From an uncultured Bacteroides sp. (lineage in GTDB: Bacteria; Bacteroidota; Bacteroidia; Bacteroidales; Bacteroidaceae): a DNA stretch of 64,000 nucleotides. Where the stretch lies: the NCBI RefSeq assembly GCF_959029255.1, contig NZ_CAUFUE010000013.1, positions 60,956 to 124,955 on the forward strand, given 5' to 3'. Below the pieces are notes generated by a model, which saw only the letters and a list, made by a program, of their open reading frames with translations, was not told the DNA's origin and ran no database searches. Below, piece by piece: positions 40,979 through 49,425 of this stretch. Every line of letters starts with the position of its first letter. Position 1 is the first letter of the stretch. The position numbers and the translations under genes are program-made.

Positions 40979-43276
40979 TTATACAGACATCGACTGAATG
41001 ATATCCTCAATAAGAGCAAGCGAGCGAAGCGCCCGTTTTTCCTGTTCTTCGGTGAAGGGAATGCCGCGTGAAGTTTCCAATATTTTAAGCTGCTCTACGA
41101 GTTCCGTAGCGCCTATCAAAGTGAAAAGGGGAATCATCTTATGCGAGACGGCTGCCAACTCATCCGTATCTGCCGTATCAACCGCTTTTTGCAAACGCTC
41201 GATATTGAGACGGGTTTCGGATACGAAACTTTCGAGGATGGACTTTGCCGCTTCAGAATCATCACCGGAGAAGGCGGTAAGGGCTGAAAAATCATAAGGG
41301 CAGTTTGGGGAGGAAGAAGCGATGGCGCTATCCGGTAATTCTCCACTCTGCGGGATAAGCTCTTGTGAAGTACCGATGCCCTCTATATTCAATTCTTGAA
41401 GCAACTCATTTACCGTGAAAGGTTTATGCAGACAACCGGCAAAGCCATGCACCTTAAACTCTTCCGGTTTCATGTCGCTGCGAGCGGTCACGGCTATTAC
41501 AGGAATGGTTTGAGCTTGGGGAATGTTTGAGGCACGCAACAACTTCAAAAGGTCGAATCCATTGATTGCAGGCATCTGCACGTCAGTGAGAAGAACATCA
41601 AAATGGCCTGAACGCAATGCATCCAGCAGTTCATCCATCTGCAGGCAGCAAACGGAGGTGATGCCTTGATGTGAAAGCATGGCGGCGGTAAGTGTCAACT
41701 GGATACGGTCGTCATCAATCAGCAGTACGTGCAAGGGAGGAAGTCCCCTTTCCGGAACAGGGGAAGCATCGGTGATTCCAACGGCTTTCTCCCTATCAAC
41801 CGCTACCGGATAAATGGGAACGCGAAGTGTAAAGGTACTTCCCTTCCCCGGTTCACTTTCCACCTCAATCGTCCCTTCAAGCAGTTGCACCAGCATGCGC
41901 ACGATGGAAAGTCCCAGACCGAAGCCTTCTTCTCCTTGCGCTCCCGGCAAGCGGGTAAATTCCTGGAAGATACGTTCACGGTCGGCTGCATCCATGCCTT
42001 TTCCGGTATCGGTAATAACGACTACAAGCTTCCGGTTTTCATAACGGGCCGCAAGCGTAATGCTGCCGTGCGAAGTGAACTTCACGGCATTGGACAGCAG
42101 GTTATTGATGATTTGCCGCAAGCGAAGCGGGTCACTGATATAGGTAGTTTCCAACTCGGGAGAGATATCGCAATGCAGTGCCAAGCCTTTTGCCGAGGTC
42201 AGCGGCTCGAAGCTGACACGTATTTCTTCGAGCAGACGCGCCGGGTGGAAAGTAACACGGTTAATCTCGGCTTTATGCTGGTCGAGGCGATGGAAATCGA
42301 GCAAATCGACAACGAGTTTCAACAGATGTTCCGAAGAGGTCTTCATATTATCGAGATAGAAGCGTTGCCGCTCATCAACCGTAAGGCGCGCGAGCAAATC
42401 GGCATAGCCCATGATGGAACCGAGCGGCGCCTTGAAGTCGTGGGTGATGGCAAGCATCAGCTTTTCACGTGTTGCCAGCAAATCTTCGGCACGACGGCGG
42501 GCTTCTTCCAACTCACGACGGTAACGGTTGCTGCGCGAGATATCCCGCACGCTCAACATCAGGAACAGAACGGCAATCAGAACAGCGCCCACTGCAATGC
42601 CACCGATTATCTTGGCGGAGTGCTGGCGGACGGCCTGCTGATACTCGGCTTCTTCGCGCGCCTGTTGCAAGGTTTCTTTTTCGTAGTCTTTCAGAAGGCT
42701 GTCGATACGTGCGGTGAGCAGATGGTTTACACGTTGCAGGTTACGCTTGCGGCGTTGAACAACGGTGCTTTCAGTTTTCTTCTGCTGCGCCACGGCACGT
42801 AGTTTCTGGTGCAGGGAGTCTACCGGGTTGTAAGCATCGAGCACTGTATCGGTTGCAAACTCAAGGGAAGTTTTCACTTGAATGGCTGTATCTTTCTTGG
42901 GAGGGACGAACACCTCGCCCAAACGACGGAAGAAACCTTTCTTCTTAGGCTTTGTCACCACGGTGTCGCGATGGGTGATGATGCGGCGTTGCACACGTTG
43001 CTGGGTTATCACCGAGTCTTGTGTAGCTATGATTTTCTCTATCTCGCGGGGGGATACCATGCTGTCGTTCGCCTCGCTTAGCGTACGTAGCATACGGATG
43101 GTATTCGTATCTTTCTCACGCAACAGGGCAATCAGGCTATCCGTCCACTGTACGTCCCGGTTATCGGAAAGCATGAGGTTCTCCATTTCCCTGTGTACGA
43201 AAAACAGGGAAAAAAGCAACACCGCCAGCAATAAGGTATATCCAACGGTTATCTTGACTTTAGATACACTATTCAT
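40979..43276 (-). CDS. Hybrid sensor histidine kinase with receiver and HPt domains
   Basis: 765 residues. TM1 (VGYTLLLAVLLFSLFFV) and TM2 (IIGGIAVGAVLIAVLFLML) flank a ~190-residue periplasmic, coiled-coil-rich region. Then come HisKA with LMLAITHDFKAPLGS (His279), HATPase motifs (NNLLSNAVKF, DTGKGM, GFGLGLSI), a receiver (LLIDDDR, TDVQMP with Asp565, TARSD, HKPF) and a C-terminal HPt domain (SHKMIPLF, His712). All relay steps are thus in one protein; a separate response regulator is needed as output. The nearest candidate is the NtrC-type regulator at 47356. Its ATG lies inside the 3' end of the MATE gene (8-bp overlap), so the two are co-transcribed. Confidence 0.92.
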   Translation of the reverse strand: MNSVSKVKITVGYTLLLAVLLFSLFFVHREMENLMLSDNRDVQWTDSLIALLREKDTNTIRMLRTLSEANDSMVSPREIEKIIATQDSVITQQRVQRRIITHRDTVVTKPKKKGFFRRLGEVFVPPKKDTAIQVKTSLEFATDTVLDAYNPVDSLHQKLRAVAQQKKTESTVVQRRKRNLQRVNHLLTARIDSLLKDYEKETLQQAREEAEYQQAVRQHSAKIIGGIAVGAVLIAVLFLMLSVRDISRSNRYRRELEEARRRAEDLLATREKLMLAITHDFKAPLGSIMGYADLLARLTVDERQRFYLDNMKTSSEHLLKLVVDLLDFHRLDQHKAEINRVTFHPARLLEEIRVSFEPLTSAKGLALHCDISPELETTYISDPLRLRQIINNLLSNAVKFTSHGSITLAARYENRKLVVVITDTGKGMDAADRERIFQEFTRLPGAQGEEGFGLGLSIVRMLVQLLEGTIEVESEPGKGSTFTLRVPIYPVAVDREKAVGITDASPVPERGLPPLHVLLIDDDRIQLTLTAAMLSHQGITSVCCLQMDELLDALRSGHFDVLLTDVQMPAINGFDLLKLLRASNIPQAQTIPVIAVTARSDMKPEEFKVHGFAGCLHKPFTVNELLQELNIEGIGTSQELIPQSGELPDSAIASSSPNCPYDFSALTAFSGDDSEAAKSILESFVSETRLNIERLQKAVDTADTDELAAVSHKMIPLFTLIGATELVEQLKILETSRGIPFTEEQEKRALRSLALIEDIIQSMSV

Positions 43277-44609
43277 TTCTCGTTTTATACCTGAACCGCA
43301 ACCACAACATCAATCCTGCACTTGTCAGCCCGAACGGGAATGCCATCCAGACGCCGACCAATCCCCAGTTGAAGATGAAGCCGCAGAGATATCCCACAGG
43401 CAAAGATATAATAAAATACGAAAAAAATGCGATGAACATCATCGGTTTCACATCGGATATGCCACGCAGGGCATTGGCAAAATTGATTTGCAAGCCGTCG
43501 CCAAACTGATAAATCAGGAACGGGAAGAACAAGGCGGATACCATTGCGGCAACTTCCGTACTATCCGTGAACCACCCACCCACTTGTCCGCGCAGGGAGA
43601 ATACGATGGAAAGCAACACCACTTCCATACACAAAATCAGATGAAAACCCGCGTAGGCGGAACGGCGCACATTCTCCATATCGTTCTGTCCCTTGAAGTT
43701 GCTGACGCGCACGGCTACCGCCGCACCCATCCCGTAGAACATCATAAAGGTGAATTGCGAGATAGTCAGCATAATCTGGTGTGAAGCCAAAGCAATTGTG
43801 CCCAGCCAGCCCACCATGATGGTGCTAAGGCTGAAGGAGGCAGTTTCCATGCCCATCTGCAAGCCTACAGGCCAACCAAGCGCATTCAGTTGCCTGAACA
43901 CTTTGTCCGACCAACCCAAACGGGAGAAACCTATCCGGTAACGCAGGAAGCGGCGGCCACGAAGTACAATCATCGCGAAGACAATCACCATCACGATACG
44001 TGAAAACAGTGTACTGATACCTGCCCCCAGCAGGCCGAATTCGGGCAATCCCAGTTTGCCGTTGATAAGTATATAATTGCCTACGATATTGAGCGCATTT
44101 CCACCCAGCAATATCCACATGGCGGTTTTGGTATCGGTGATGCCGTCTGTGAATTGCTTGAAGCCATTGAAGAGCATTACAAAGACAAGCGAGGCGAGCA
44201 ATACCAGATAATAAGGTTTTATGAGTGGCATCAACTCTTCCGGTTGCCCCAGACGGTCTACGTTGAAGTAGACAATCGTCATGATAAATGTCAGCAACAA
44301 GGAAACGAGCACATTTGCCACAAGGCTGCATCGCAGTGCTTGTCCCGCCTCAGCAAAACGGCGGTTGCCGTAGAGGCTACCGACAATCGGGGTCAATCCG
44401 TAGCTGAATCCGGTGCTGAATATAATGCAAAGGGTAAATAAGTTATTTACGAAAGAGGCGGCTCCAAGTTCGGCAGTACTGTGATGTCCTATCATCAGCG
44501 TATCTGCAAAACCAAGCACAATGACGCCTATCTGCCCGATGACAATGGGAAGGCCTAGAAGGATTAATGCTTTGTAATGCTGCTTGTATAGGTCGATAAA
44601 GTGTTTCAT
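43269..44609 (-). CDS. MATE-family multidrug/Na+ antiporter
   Basis: 446 residues, 12 membrane spans, normal MATE length. Hallmarks: GLPIVIGQIGVIVLGFADTLMIGHHSTAELGAASF at the N-terminus (first MatE repeat, here quoted in parts: LGFADTLMIGHHS and AELGAASF) and the second repeat LGWPVGLQMGMETASFSL. It exports cationic drugs or metabolites in exchange for Na+ or H+. It is upstream of the hybrid kinase gene and overlaps it by 8 bp; whether the kinase controls it is unknown. Confidence 0.9.
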   Translation of the reverse strand: MKHFIDLYKQHYKALILLGLPIVIGQIGVIVLGFADTLMIGHHSTAELGAASFVNNLFTLCIIFSTGFSYGLTPIVGSLYGNRRFAEAGQALRCSLVANVLVSLLLTFIMTIVYFNVDRLGQPEELMPLIKPYYLVLLASLVFVMLFNGFKQFTDGITDTKTAMWILLGGNALNIVGNYILINGKLGLPEFGLLGAGISTLFSRIVMVIVFAMIVLRGRRFLRYRIGFSRLGWSDKVFRQLNALGWPVGLQMGMETASFSLSTIMVGWLGTIALASHQIMLTISQFTFMMFYGMGAAVAVRVSNFKGQNDMENVRRSAYAGFHLILCMEVVLLSIVFSLRGQVGGWFTDSTEVAAMVSALFFPFLIYQFGDGLQINFANALRGISDVKPMMFIAFFSYFIISLPVGYLCGFIFNWGLVGVWMAFPFGLTSAGLMLWLRFRYKTRNE

Positions 44610-44653
44610 AATTGATAGTTTAATTTAGTTTTTCACTACAGAGGGCACAGAAG

Positions 44654-45002
44654 TTTTAATTTTTCGGACGCGGATGACGCGGATTTTAAGGCTGCGCTGT
44701 GTCTCTGATTTTTCAGATGACGCGTTTTTTTTTCTTAAACAACAGAACTCTTTTTAATTAGCAGCAACTCTATCTGTCATCCTGAGCCTGTCGAAGGATC
44801 TCTTCCCTTCTATATATCAAGAGAAGAGATGCTTCGACTTCGCTCAGCATGACAGATAGTAACAGAGTAAAAAATCAGTATCATCTGCGTCTAAAAAATT
44901 AAAATCCACTCAAGCTGCTCAATCTACGTCTAAAAAATCAGAGACACAGCGCAGCCTTAAAATCTGCGTCATCAGCGTCATCAGCGTCCGAAAAATTAAA
45001 AC
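44654..45002. repeat. Nested intergenic inverted repeats (about 60-70-bp outer arms)
   Basis: The outer arms (44654-44713 and 44934-45002) share blocks such as AATTTTTCGGACGC and TTTTAAGGCTGCGCTGTG in inverse orientation. The right arm has an extra CATCAGCGT unit. Inside lies a second hairpin (44770-44859): CTATCTGTCAT with ATGACAGATAG and the widespread TCCTGAGCCTGTCGAAGGAT-type element. No genes; the whole 415-bp gap between the M16 peptidase and MATE genes is this structure. Confidence 0.85.
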
Positions 45003-45024
45003 CTCCGTGGTGAAAGAAAAATCA

Positions 45025-46260
45025 TCATTTATCTTTCTGATAATACAACACCGCACTGTTTTCTTCCCGGAAAGTCTTCTGCGCAACGTCATGCAACTGT
45101 TCTGCGGTTACAGAGCGGTAACGCTCTACCTCCAGATTAATATCTTCCGCCTGACCGGTCAATTCAAACCAAGCAAGATTGGTGGCGACATTCAGATAGT
45201 TGATGTTACCGAATATCTGGGTAGACTCAAACTTGTTCTTGACTTTTTCAAGTTCCTGCTCGCCGACGGGCGATTGCTTCAACGCATCCAGTTCTCTGCG
45301 GACAGCCGCCTCAGCCTGCTCTAGCGATACACCTACCGAAGGTTTACCGCTTACGTGTATCAGTCCTGCATCCCGTGTGCCACTGATATATGCATCGATA
45401 CCGGAAAATAACTTCTCCTCCTGCACCAACTTCCGATTTAAACGACTGGAACGTCCGTTACTGAGAATATCCGACAAGATATCGTATGCATAATAATCGG
45501 CATCATCCCGGCTGCATATATGATAAACCATAAACAATGCATCAAGCGGCACATTACGTTCCACCGTCAGTCGGCGTTCTTCTGTCTGCACAGGTTCCTG
45601 GGGCAACTGCCTTACGGGAACTTCCCTCCGGGGAATGGGTGCGAACCATTTCTCCGTCAATCTAACGGTTTCTTCCCATGAAATGTTTCCGGTGACAGCC
45701 AGCACGGCGTTATTGGGCGCATAGAAACGATAGAAGAAAGACTTCACTTCTTCCAGTGTGGCCTGCGAAATATGGGACAGTTCCTTACCAATAGTGGGCC
45801 AACGATAGGGATGGACTTTATACGCCAACGGACGCAACAGATGTCCCACATCTCCGTAAGGCTGGTTCAGGCAACGCTGCTTGAACTCTTCCATCACTAC
45901 GCCACGCTGCACTTCCAGACTTTGTTCGCTGAACGCCAATCCCAACATCCGGTCTGACTCCAACCAGAAGCCGGTCTCTACATTCGGCCTGGGAACGGTG
46001 AGGTAGTAATTGGTGATATCGTTGTTTGTCCAGGCATTGTTTTCACCACCAGCCAGTTGCAAGGGGGCATCATAATCGGGAATATTCACCGAACCGCCGA
46101 ACATGAGGTGCTCGAACAGATGGGCAAATCCGGTATGTTCGGGATGCTCGTCACGGGCACCCACGTCATAGACAACATTTAATGCCACCATTTGCGTACT
46201 GGTGTCTTCGTTATGGACAAGACGCAAACCGTTATTAAAACGCAGTTTATTTATTTTCAT
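45025..46260 (-). CDS. M16-family zinc peptidase
   Basis: 411 residues. The inverted zinc motif HxxEH is visible as HLFEH (residues 47-51) in GFAHLFEHLMFGG, with the downstream Glu supplied in the EVQRGVVMEEFKQ stretch. It has the usual two half-domains of about 200 residues. There is no signal peptide, so a cytoplasmic enzyme; bacterial M16 proteins degrade small peptides. It stands between two inverted-repeat intergenic regions, so it is probably monocistronic. Confidence 0.9.
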   Translation of the reverse strand: MKINKLRFNNGLRLVHNEDTSTQMVALNVVYDVGARDEHPEHTGFAHLFEHLMFGGSVNIPDYDAPLQLAGGENNAWTNNDITNYYLTVPRPNVETGFWLESDRMLGLAFSEQSLEVQRGVVMEEFKQRCLNQPYGDVGHLLRPLAYKVHPYRWPTIGKELSHISQATLEEVKSFFYRFYAPNNAVLAVTGNISWEETVRLTEKWFAPIPRREVPVRQLPQEPVQTEERRLTVERNVPLDALFMVYHICSRDDADYYAYDILSDILSNGRSSRLNRKLVQEEKLFSGIDAYISGTRDAGLIHVSGKPSVGVSLEQAEAAVRRELDALKQSPVGEQELEKVKNKFESTQIFGNINYLNVATNLAWFELTGQAEDINLEVERYRSVTAEQLHDVAQKTFREENSAVLYYQKDK

Positions 46261-46269
46261 TATAATTGT

Positions 46270-46419
46270 GGGAGTGTGTCAAAATATACTTGAAGATTTC
46301 TTTTAGGCGCGGTTTACACGGATTTCACGGAAAAAAATAAAGAGAATCTGTGAAATCGGGGTAATCCGCGCCTAAAAAAGAAACAAACAGTAAGGGAGTT
46401 TTGATTTTGGCACACCCTC
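46270..46419. repeat. Intergenic inverted repeat, second family
   Basis: The outer arms GGGAGTGTGTCAAAAT (46270-46285) and ATTTTGGCACACCCTC (46404-46419) are complementary with two mismatches. Inside, TTTAGGCGCGG...ACGGATTTCAC pairs with GTGAAATC...CCGCGCCTAAA (46302-46377). It fills the gap between the cyclophilin and M16 genes. It may also act as a transcription stop for the cyclophilin gene. Confidence 0.75.
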
Positions 46420-46422
46420 ATA

Positions 46423-47262
46423 TTAGTCCAATACTTCGACTTTGACAATTTTCACATCCTCTTCAGGGCGGTCGCTACGGTCAGTTTTCACCTGCTGGAT
46501 TTTATCAACAATGTCCATACCTTCTACCACTTCACCAAACACGGTATATTCCCCGTCCAGATGCGGAGTACCTCCTACTGTGGTATACGCCTTTACCTGC
46601 TCCGGCGTGAAGCGGAACTCCGGTTCATTGGCAACTTGCGCCTCGGCCTGTGCAATCAGCGTATCCTGCAAATTCATCAGTCCGTCCTGGTCTCCTGCCT
46701 TACGCATCTTGTAAATCTCCTTTGTGTGCTTCTGCGCCAACGCATTGAAGGCATTATTCAGACGCATCTGGTTCATCTGCTGTTCCATACCCAGCAAAGT
46801 GGAATCGCTGTACACCTTTCCGGTGACGATATAGAACTGGCAACCGGAAGATTCTTTCTTCGGGTTTACGTTATCTCCCTGGCGGGCTGCCGACAAAGCG
46901 CCTTTCTTATGGAAGTACTTGGGATAAACAAACTCCGCAGGAATGGTATAACCCACATCGCCCGCACCCAGCATCTTGCCTTTGGGAGCATTCTTCGATT
47001 CGGGGTCACCGGCTTGTATCATAAAGTCTTTGATGACACGATGGAACAGCGTACCTTCATACGTGCCGTTCTCTGCCAGTTTGATGAAATTATCACGATG
47101 CTTGGGTGTTTCGTTATACAATTTTACGATAATATCACCTGCACTTGTCTCGATCTTCAACTTCGTTTCTTTTTCCATATTTTCGTCTTTCTTTTGACCT
47201 GATTTGCAGGCAGTGAGTCCGCAAAGCAGTATAGTTAATAATACAATGAGATTTCTTTTCAT
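46423..47262 (-). CDS. Cyclophilin-type peptidyl-prolyl isomerase, lipoprotein
   Basis: 279 residues. The lipobox LLCGLTAC gives a lipidated, periplasmic protein. Cyclophilin motifs: ETSAGDIIVKLYNETPKHRDNF, GTLFHRVIKDFMIQAGDP (active-site Arg and Phe), a split SSGCQFYIVTGK, and HLDGEYTVFGEVVEGMDIVDKI. An insertion of about 60 residues (GMEQQMNQMRLNNAFNALAQKH...) separates the last two blocks, which makes it longer than E. coli PpiA. It probably assists periplasmic folding. It is divergent from the NtrC-type gene. Confidence 0.92.
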   Translation of the reverse strand: MKRNLIVLLTILLCGLTACKSGQKKDENMEKETKLKIETSAGDIIVKLYNETPKHRDNFIKLAENGTYEGTLFHRVIKDFMIQAGDPESKNAPKGKMLGAGDVGYTIPAEFVYPKYFHKKGALSAARQGDNVNPKKESSGCQFYIVTGKVYSDSTLLGMEQQMNQMRLNNAFNALAQKHTKEIYKMRKAGDQDGLMNLQDTLIAQAEAQVANEPEFRFTPEQVKAYTTVGGTPHLDGEYTVFGEVVEGMDIVDKIQQVKTDRSDRPEEDVKIVKVEVLD

Positions 47263-47289
47263 GCTTTCTTTTTGTTTAATTTAAGTTTG

Positions 47290-47326
47290 CAAATATACTA
47301 AAATCGAACAAAACGATTTACCTTTG
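47290..47326. promoter_or_regulatory. Divergent -7 boxes between cyclophilin and NtrC-type genes
   Basis: TATATTTG on the minus strand (47290-47297) and TACCTTTG on the plus strand (47319-47326) both match TAnnTTTG. The latter lies 30 bp before the regulator's ATG. Confidence 0.5.
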
Positions 47327-47355
47327 TGTCATAAAAGAGATAAAAAGCAAAGGTA

Positions 47356-48783
47356 ATGAATTCCATACTAATCGTAGAAGATGATATCACATACGGCATG
47401 ATGCTGAAAACATGGCTCGGGAAGAAAGGTTTCCAAGTCAGCTCAGCCAGCAGCATCGCCCGCGCTCAGAAGCACATAGAGACGGAGAGCGTAGACTTGA
47501 TATTATCCGATTTGCGATTGCCGGATAAAGACGGCATCGACCTGCTGAAATGGCTGGGCTCGCAAGGTTTTGCCATTCCACTCATCATGATGACGGGATA
47601 TGCCGATATACAGTCTGCCGTGCAAGCCATGAAGCTGGGGGCTTGCGATTACGTTGCCAAGCCGGTAAATCCCGATGAGCTGTTAAAGAAAATAACCGAA
47701 GCGCTGAACGCATCATCCGACGCATCGAAACAGACGATGCAATCGCTCCAAACAGACCATGCGTTTACCCCAAACAGACCATCTGTTCCGTCTAAACAGA
47801 CCATCTGTTCCGATGAGACTAAAAATCGGCCTCAAAAGGGTGCAGAAAGCGGTTCTTTTTCGTCCGATTACCTCGAAGGAGAAAGTGACGCCGCCAAACA
47901 GCTTTATAATTATGTAAAACTTGTTTCCCCTACCAACATGTCCGTACTCATCAACGGGGCCAGCGGTACGGGTAAAGAATACGTAGCCCATCGCATCCAT
48001 CAACTCAGTAAACGTGCCAATCAGCCGTTTGTTGCCATCGATTGCGGTTCCATCCCCAAGGAGCTTGCCGCTTCCGAGTTTTTCGGCCACGTGAAAGGGG
48101 CTTTTACAGGAGCATTGACCGACAAGACAGGCGCTTTTGTCGCTGCCAATGGTGGCACTATCTTCCTGGACGAAATAGGAAACCTCAGCTACGAGGTACA
48201 GGTACAGTTACTCCGCGCGTTGCAAGAGCGTAAAATACGTCCGGTAGGTTCCAATAAGGAGATACAGGTGGATGTGCGATTGGTATCCGCCACCAACGAA
48301 AATCTGGAGCAAGCCATTGAAAAAGGAACGTTCCGCGAAGACCTGTTCCACCGCATCAACGAATTTACGCTGCGCATGCCTCAACTGAAAGATCGTCGCG
48401 AAGATATTCTTCTCTTTGCCAACTTCTTCCTCGACCAGGCAAACCGGGAACTTGACAAACATCTTATCGGCTTTGATGAAAAGGCTTCCAGAGCATTATT
48501 GGAGTACCAATGGCCGGGAAACTTACGGCAAATGAAGAATATCGTCCGTCGTGCCACATTGCTGGCGCAGGATAAATTCATCACGCTTAATGAATTGAGC
48601 GAGTTGCAGAATCAAGCTCCTGCGCATATCGGCATGCCGCTTCGGAATGAAGAAGCCGAAAAGCAACAGATCATCGAGGCATTGAAACAGACCGGATATA
48701 ATAAAAGCCGTGCCGCCCAACTGCTTGGCATAGACAGGAAAACGCTATATAATAAGCTTAAACTTTACGAGATAGAGTTATAA
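47356..48783 (+). CDS. NtrC-type sigma-54-dependent response regulator
   Basis: 475 residues. The receiver domain (LIVEDDITYGMML; phospho-acceptor Asp52 in LSDLRLPDKDG; VAKPVNPDE) is joined by a linker to the AAA+ domain, with P-loop NGASGTGKEYVAHR, the sigma-54 contact loop GHVKGAFTGALTDK, and LDEIGNLSYEVQVQLLRAL. A Fis-type HTH follows (NKSRAAQLLGIDRKTLYNKL). It should activate sigma-54 promoters on phosphorylation. The linker DNA (47728-47815) contains a 22-bp-period palindrome array read in shifting frames. A possible cognate kinase is the hybrid kinase at 40979-43276, by proximity only. Confidence 0.94.
   Translation: MNSILIVEDDITYGMMLKTWLGKKGFQVSSASSIARAQKHIETESVDLILSDLRLPDKDGIDLLKWLGSQGFAIPLIMMTGYADIQSAVQAMKLGACDYVAKPVNPDELLKKITEALNASSDASKQTMQSLQTDHAFTPNRPSVPSKQTICSDETKNRPQKGAESGSFSSDYLEGESDAAKQLYNYVKLVSPTNMSVLINGASGTGKEYVAHRIHQLSKRANQPFVAIDCGSIPKELAASEFFGHVKGAFTGALTDKTGAFVAANGGTIFLDEIGNLSYEVQVQLLRALQERKIRPVGSNKEIQVDVRLVSATNENLEQAIEKGTFREDLFHRINEFTLRMPQLKDRREDILLFANFFLDQANRELDKHLIGFDEKASRALLEYQWPGNLRQMKNIVRRATLLAQDKFITLNELSELQNQAPAHIGMPLRNEEAEKQQIIEALKQTGYNKSRAAQLLGIDRKTLYNKLKLYEIEL
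47728..47815. repeat. 22-bp-period array inside the NtrC-type gene
   Basis: AAACAGAC recurs at 47728, 47750, 47772 and 47794, exactly 22 bp apart. The last two units share AAACAGACCATCTGTTCCG completely and contain the dyad AACAGA-CCA-TCTGTT. Since 22 is not a multiple of three, the same DNA is read as NRPSVP in one unit and KQTICS in the next. Confidence 0.85.
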
Positions 48784-49021
48784 ATGTAGAATAATTCCAC
48801 ACTCTTTTCCACACTTTCTACATATTTCCACACTTTTCCACAGATTATCACAAATCACATTTCGCAGATAGTCGATTAATTATCAGGATATTGACAATTC
48901 ATTATTCATTCTGGCACAGCGTTTGATACATATAAAGAGTAAGCGTCAAGCTCCCCAAACGAACAAGACACTTAAACCGAACTATCATTATATATCAACC
49001 GTATTAAAAAGCAAATGAGTT
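48784..49021. other. Intergenic region with clustered DnaA-box-like 9-mers
   Basis: Five sites resembling TTATCCACA occur within 61 bp: AATTCCACA (48793), TTTTCCACA (48805), ATTTCCACA (48824), TTTTCCACA (48834) and TTATCACAA (48845), all on the same strand, then an AT-rich stretch. No promoter consensus is clear. Function unknown. Confidence 0.4.
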
Positions 49022-49204
49022 ATGAAAAAATTAGTATTAGTAGCAGCCCTGTTTATGTTTGTTTGTGGCGGATCGTTCTTGGCCCAAGCAAAGGCTCCGG
49101 TAGAACAACCAAGTAAGACAACAACATTGTCTAACGACACTGTGATAGCGGATACTTTGCAGAAGGCTGAGAACATCCAAGACACAGCAAAAGTGGCCGA
49201 ATAA
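49022..49204 (+). CDS. Small secreted protein of unknown function
   Basis: 60 residues. A clear signal peptide (MKKLVLVAALFMFVCGGSFLAQA) is followed by a short acidic, Thr/Asp/Ala-rich mature part (KAPVEQPSKTTTLSNDTVIA... ending AKVAE), about 37 residues without Cys or aromatic residues. It is followed within 20 bp by a strong terminator, which supports a real, monocistronic gene. No family recognised. Confidence 0.65.
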   Translation: MKKLVLVAALFMFVCGGSFLAQAKAPVEQPSKTTTLSNDTVIADTLQKAENIQDTAKVAE

Positions 49205-49220
49205 TAGTAAGCACACTACA

Positions 49221-49268
49221 AAAAAAAGCCTTTCCCTACTTGTCTATTCCGGGGAAAGGCTTTTTTTT
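49221..49268 (+). terminator. Intrinsic terminator after the small secreted protein
   Basis: AAAGCCTTTCCC pairs with GGGAAAGGCTTT, preceded by A-run and followed by an eight-T run. It also works in reverse because of the flanking A-run. Confidence 0.9.
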
Positions 49269-49425
49269 AGTTGATAGTTGATAGGTGATAGATGATAGTT
49301 ACTATGCAGCATAACAGCGCAGCTAGCTATTAACTATTAACTATCAACTGTCAACTATCAACTGTCAACTATCAACTGTCAACTATCAACTATCAACTGT
49401 CAACTATCAACTGTCAACTATCAAC
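49269..49425. repeat. Heptamer tandem-repeat tract (AACTATC / AACTGTC)
   Basis: A tract of GTTGATA-type heptamers on the left (about 49269-49300) is followed after an irregular centre by about fourteen AACTATC/AACTGTC heptamers (about 49335-49425), mostly alternating. The left part is complementary to the right part, so it can fold back. It sits directly 3' of the S9 peptidase stop. Confidence 0.85.

Noticed and set aside
40865..41071. A 68-residue gene
   Set aside because: It is an open frame created by the palindrome array and the antisense of the kinase gene's 3' end.
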